Assembly: GCF_000332115.1 (NCBI RefSeq)
Contig: NC_020156.1
Coordinates: 868,001-932,000, forward strand
Direction of reading: 5' to 3'
Length of the DNA stretch: 64,000 nt
Origin: Nonlabens dokdonensis DSW-6
Lineage (GTDB): Bacteria > Bacteroidota > Bacteroidia > Flavobacteriales > Flavobacteriaceae
Part shown: piece after piece, positions 61,553 to 64,000 of the stretch
Layout of the letters: each line of letters starts with the position of its first letter
Position numbering within the stretch: the stretch's first letter is position 1
The notes under the pieces: generated by a model
The model's database searches: none
The model's input: only the letters and a program-made list of their open reading frames with translations
What the model was told of the DNA's origin: nothing
Position numbers and translations under genes: made by a program

Positions 61553-64000
61553 CTACTCGATCACTAGTTTTCTTACTAGCTTATCTCCTTCTTCGGTAGA
61601 AACCTCTAGAATGTATAAACCTGTTTTCAAGTCGCTATCTTTCCATTCATATAATCCTTGTGCGCTGAATTCGATCGCTCGATCGCTGATTAGTTTTCCT
61701 GAAAGGTCGGTCACTCTTAATTTTGCCTGCTTGCTTGCTAGTTGTGAAGATTGCATGCTTATAACCGCATTAGTCGCTGCTGGATTAGGATACATCGTGA
61801 ACGCTGCTCCTGCTATAGTATCTTCTACTCCTAACGTGACATTCTCAAATCTTAATTGGAAACGATCTGCCGCTATACTTCCTATTATAGAAGCATCTAC
61901 TGTAAAGTTGAAAGTATTGAATCCATCTACTAGAGGTGTTGATGTACTTGTGTACTGATCATAAATATAAGCATCAACAGATGTAAGCCCTGTAAGGTCT
62001 ATCGTATAGGTATAATCGGTATCACCATAGTTGTAATGATTTAATTGTATCACCTCATTATGAACTGGTAGCGATCTTCCTGCAACTGCATAATTGTTTG
62101 CTAACTGCTCTACGGCTACACTCTCATCAAAGTTCATGATCTTAACATAATCTCCAGCTCCTATAGCATTTGAATAATTAGAACCAAAACGTATCAATAA
62201 CCCATCACTTAATGAGTTCCCGCTAGTAAAACTTGCAGTATCATATAAGGACATTGAGATAGATGCTGGTCCTGTAGATGGAATGCTTGTTACTGAATTT
62301 GAAGCTCCTGTTACTAAACCACTGATATCCGTCTGATCTGGTCTGTAGCTGATCACGGCATCATTGGTAGGCCCGTTTGCTCCTGCATTTGCTCTTACAA
62401 ACACTGCTTGTCCTGGTTGTATGAATCCATTGTTAGCACTAGCTGGTGTTGCTATTCCTGCGCCGCCTCCATCAAATCCTGTGTACGTCACATAAGCTCC
62501 ACCACTACCTGTTAAACCACCTAGGGTTGGATCCCAATAGTACACAACGTCATCTTCTATGTTTGTACTTGCATCAATAAGGTCTTCTACCTTAACCGCG
62601 TTTTGGTATGGATTTCCTGTAAAAATAAAGTCGCTTTGCTCTACATCATAGCTTTTTGAGATAGGCTTGTGCTCTAGAATTCCTGTTGATCTTAATACCG
62701 TAGCACTACTACTAGTGTTTGTTGTTAAATCAACATTACGGTCTCCACGTATATAAAGTAAGTAAGCTTGAGCCACTTTTAAAGAATCGGCTGCTTGATT
62801 TGTACTGGTAACTACATTAAAACTTTGACTGGTATCATTACTATAAGTGCGCATGCTATTTGCTCCAGAAGAAGTCTGGTCAAATCCTGTAGCTGCGTCT
62901 ACCATTCCTACAGTTCCAGAAGTTCCTGTAATATGAGTTCCAAATCCTGATGGTGAAGCACCGTTTTCTTGCCATTGAGAGAAAATCGTACTCATAGAAG
63001 AAACTGGCGAGCTTACAAATCGATAAGCACGACCTCTTACACTATTGTTCTCTGGTATGAACTGCTCTACCTGTACTTGCCCTGTGATACTGGCTGTACT
63101 AGATACTGTAGAGGTTGGAAAAGCAAAGTTTTGCGAATTAAACACCGCGGTACGATTATCAGTTGATTTAAATGTAATCGTTTTTAGAAAGTTCATAGGA
63201 CGGTCACTCATTTCAAATCTTTCATAAACATCCATCTCTAAATCTACGTTGACAGAGTTGGTATTTCCATTCTCATTTACATAGGCAAATGAACCGATAT
63301 TTGCTTTACCTATTCCAGTTATAGCAGTTAAAGATTGATTTGTTGTAGATACTGCTGCGGTGGCTGTCGTAGGTATTCCTCCTGAAAGTGGATTCAAAGT
63401 TCCGTCTATCTGCATCTTATAGTTGAAAACTAAATTATCATAGGAAACACTTGCATTTTGCGCTACGTATAAACTTCCTACACTTGGAGGAACAGGTTGA
63501 CCACTATTTGTCAGAGGCTGCTGCACGGCATCTCCATTTAAAATCTCCACTCTTTTATATGGGTTATTAACTAGCTCTGGATCTCCATTTGGTGCTTGCC
63601 ATCCATTATCATAGGTGTAAATCACAGGCTCTGACACGTCAATACAGTAATCAATACTTGAGTTGTCATTACTGTATACTTGAACATAATACGTGTTTCC
63701 TTGGGTAAGCCCCTTAGCATCTATAAAAGTACCATCTAAGAACTCCAAAGGTGGTGTAATAGATGTTGATGAACATGCTATAGCTGCTCCTAAAGTTGAA
63801 AAATCACCAAGCGTAGACGGTGCTTCATAAAGACTCAAAGTTAAGCCAATACTAGCTGACTGAGCTCCAAATCCAGAGATACCATTATCAGTGATCTTAA
63901 TTAACGCATCTCCACTACTAGAAGCTACAAATGTAAACCACTGAGATGAAGCTTGAGCAGGAGCAAATGGTGCACCTGTGTCAAATGCACAATCTGGAAT
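61553..64000 (-). CDS. Second large type IX cargo protein, 5' end outside window
   Basis: The frame is open at base 64000, so 815 C-terminal residues are visible and the start lies to the right of the window; an internal Met at 63838 is not the start. The visible part begins IPDCAFDTGAPFAPAQASSQ and matches the paralogue at 55563 throughout. Identity is moderate until about residue 310, then complete for the last ~500 residues, ending in the same type A sorting domain (YPNPAATNAVIS...LVRKLVIE). Probably a surface adhesin. Sequence exchange with the paralogue is likely. Confidence 0.9.
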   Translation of the reverse strand: MPDCAFDTGAPFAPAQASSQWFTFVASSSGDALIKITDNGISGFGAQSASIGLTLSLYEAPSTLGDFSTLGAAIACSSTSITPPLEFLDGTFIDAKGLTQGNTYYVQVYSNDNSSIDYCIDVSEPVIYTYDNGWQAPNGDPELVNNPYKRVEILNGDAVQQPLTNSGQPVPPSVGSLYVAQNASVSYDNLVFNYKMQIDGTLNPLSGGIPTTATAAVSTTNQSLTAITGIGKANIGSFAYVNENGNTNSVNVDLEMDVYERFEMSDRPMNFLKTITFKSTDNRTAVFNSQNFAFPTSTVSSTASITGQVQVEQFIPENNSVRGRAYRFVSSPVSSMSTIFSQWQENGASPSGFGTHITGTSGTVGMVDAATGFDQTSSGANSMRTYSNDTSQSFNVVTSTNQAADSLKVAQAYLLYIRGDRNVDLTTNTSSSATVLRSTGILEHKPISKSYDVEQSDFIFTGNPYQNAVKVEDLIDASTNIEDDVVYYWDPTLGGLTGSGGAYVTYTGFDGGGAGIATPASANNGFIQPGQAVFVRANAGANGPTNDAVISYRPDQTDISGLVTGASNSVTSIPSTGPASISMSLYDTASFTSGNSLSDGLLIRFGSNYSNAIGAGDYVKIMNFDESVAVEQLANNYAVAGRSLPVHNEVIQLNHYNYGDTDYTYTIDLTGLTSVDAYIYDQYTSTSTPLVDGFNTFNFTVDASIIGSIAADRFQLRFENVTLGVEDTIAGAAFTMYPNPAATNAVISMQSSQLASKQAKLRVTDLSGKLISDRAIEFSAQGLYEWKDSDLKTGLYILEVSTEEGDKLVRKLVIE

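Larger units (their letters stand above)
61438..63075. repeat. Long direct duplication, copy B
   Basis: Partner of 55448-57085, in the same orientation. The two copies are separated by the tail-collar genes and the 5' part of the first cargo gene. Confidence 0.9.

Overview
The window looks like the chromosome of a marine member of the Flavobacteriaceae (Bacteroidetes). The evidence is a complete gldKLMN cluster of the type IX secretion/gliding machinery, large secreted proteins with a type IX C-terminal sorting domain, an XrtF-type exosortase pair, AT-rich DNA, and promoters of the Bacteroidetes type with a TAnnTTTG -7 box. A 16-bp palindrome, CGCTTTCGCGAAAGCG, occurs about 13 times in coding and non-coding DNA. 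I cannot name the genus securely; Nonlabens or Dokdonia-like is a guess.

Layout. 1-6040 (minus): the 5' part of a type I methylase gene (hsdM, cut by the window edge), a GIY-YIG-like ORF without a normal start codon, a RavA-ViaA pair (MoxR AAA+ ATPase plus VWA protein) and a 45-aa protein. 6198-9958 (minus): a six-gene operon of unknown job, with a TerB-like protein, a four-helix membrane/coiled-coil protein, a VWA-like lipoprotein, a secreted KTSC-like protein, a four-cysteine micro-protein and an EcsC-family protein. Two of its genes carry one-base homopolymer frameshifts. 10177-11004: a secreted EEP-type nuclease.

11132-22592 is best read as an 11.4-kb integrative element inserted in the 3' end of an initiator tRNA-fMet gene. 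A 20-bp tRNA 3'-end copy lies at each end (18/20 identical), a displaced tRNA terminator lies outside the left end, and a large serine recombinase abuts and overlaps the intact tRNA. Its cargo is a tightly coupled four-gene operon: a Rad50/SMC-like ATPase, a small winged-helix-like middle protein, a PD-(D/E)xK-like nuclease and a DNA amino-methyltransferase. A MerR-like regulator follows, with a palindromic operator in its own promoter. This resembles the predicted ABC three-component conflict systems joined to a methylase, and is the best candidate here for an undescribed defence system. The element also holds a DUF488 gene, a small serine recombinase beside a three-copy repeat, two helix-turn-helix genes and a lipoprotein.

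22770-55321 is mostly core genome: an RND efflux operon, an ABC-F ATPase, DUF983, a 7-bp tandem repeat, a FAD oxidoreductase, gldNMLK, an arginase-fold protein with altered metal ligands, topA, miaB, a sigma-54 activator, lptE, a TPR protein, secG, groES-groEL, a large zinc metalloprotease, the exosortase pair, a GAF protein, and a methyltransferase/alkaline-phosphatase-superfamily pair.

55563-64000 (minus) holds two very large type IX cargo proteins flanking two tandem phage-tail-collar proteins. The last ~500 residues of the two large proteins are identical and lie in a ~1.6-kb near-identical DNA duplication.
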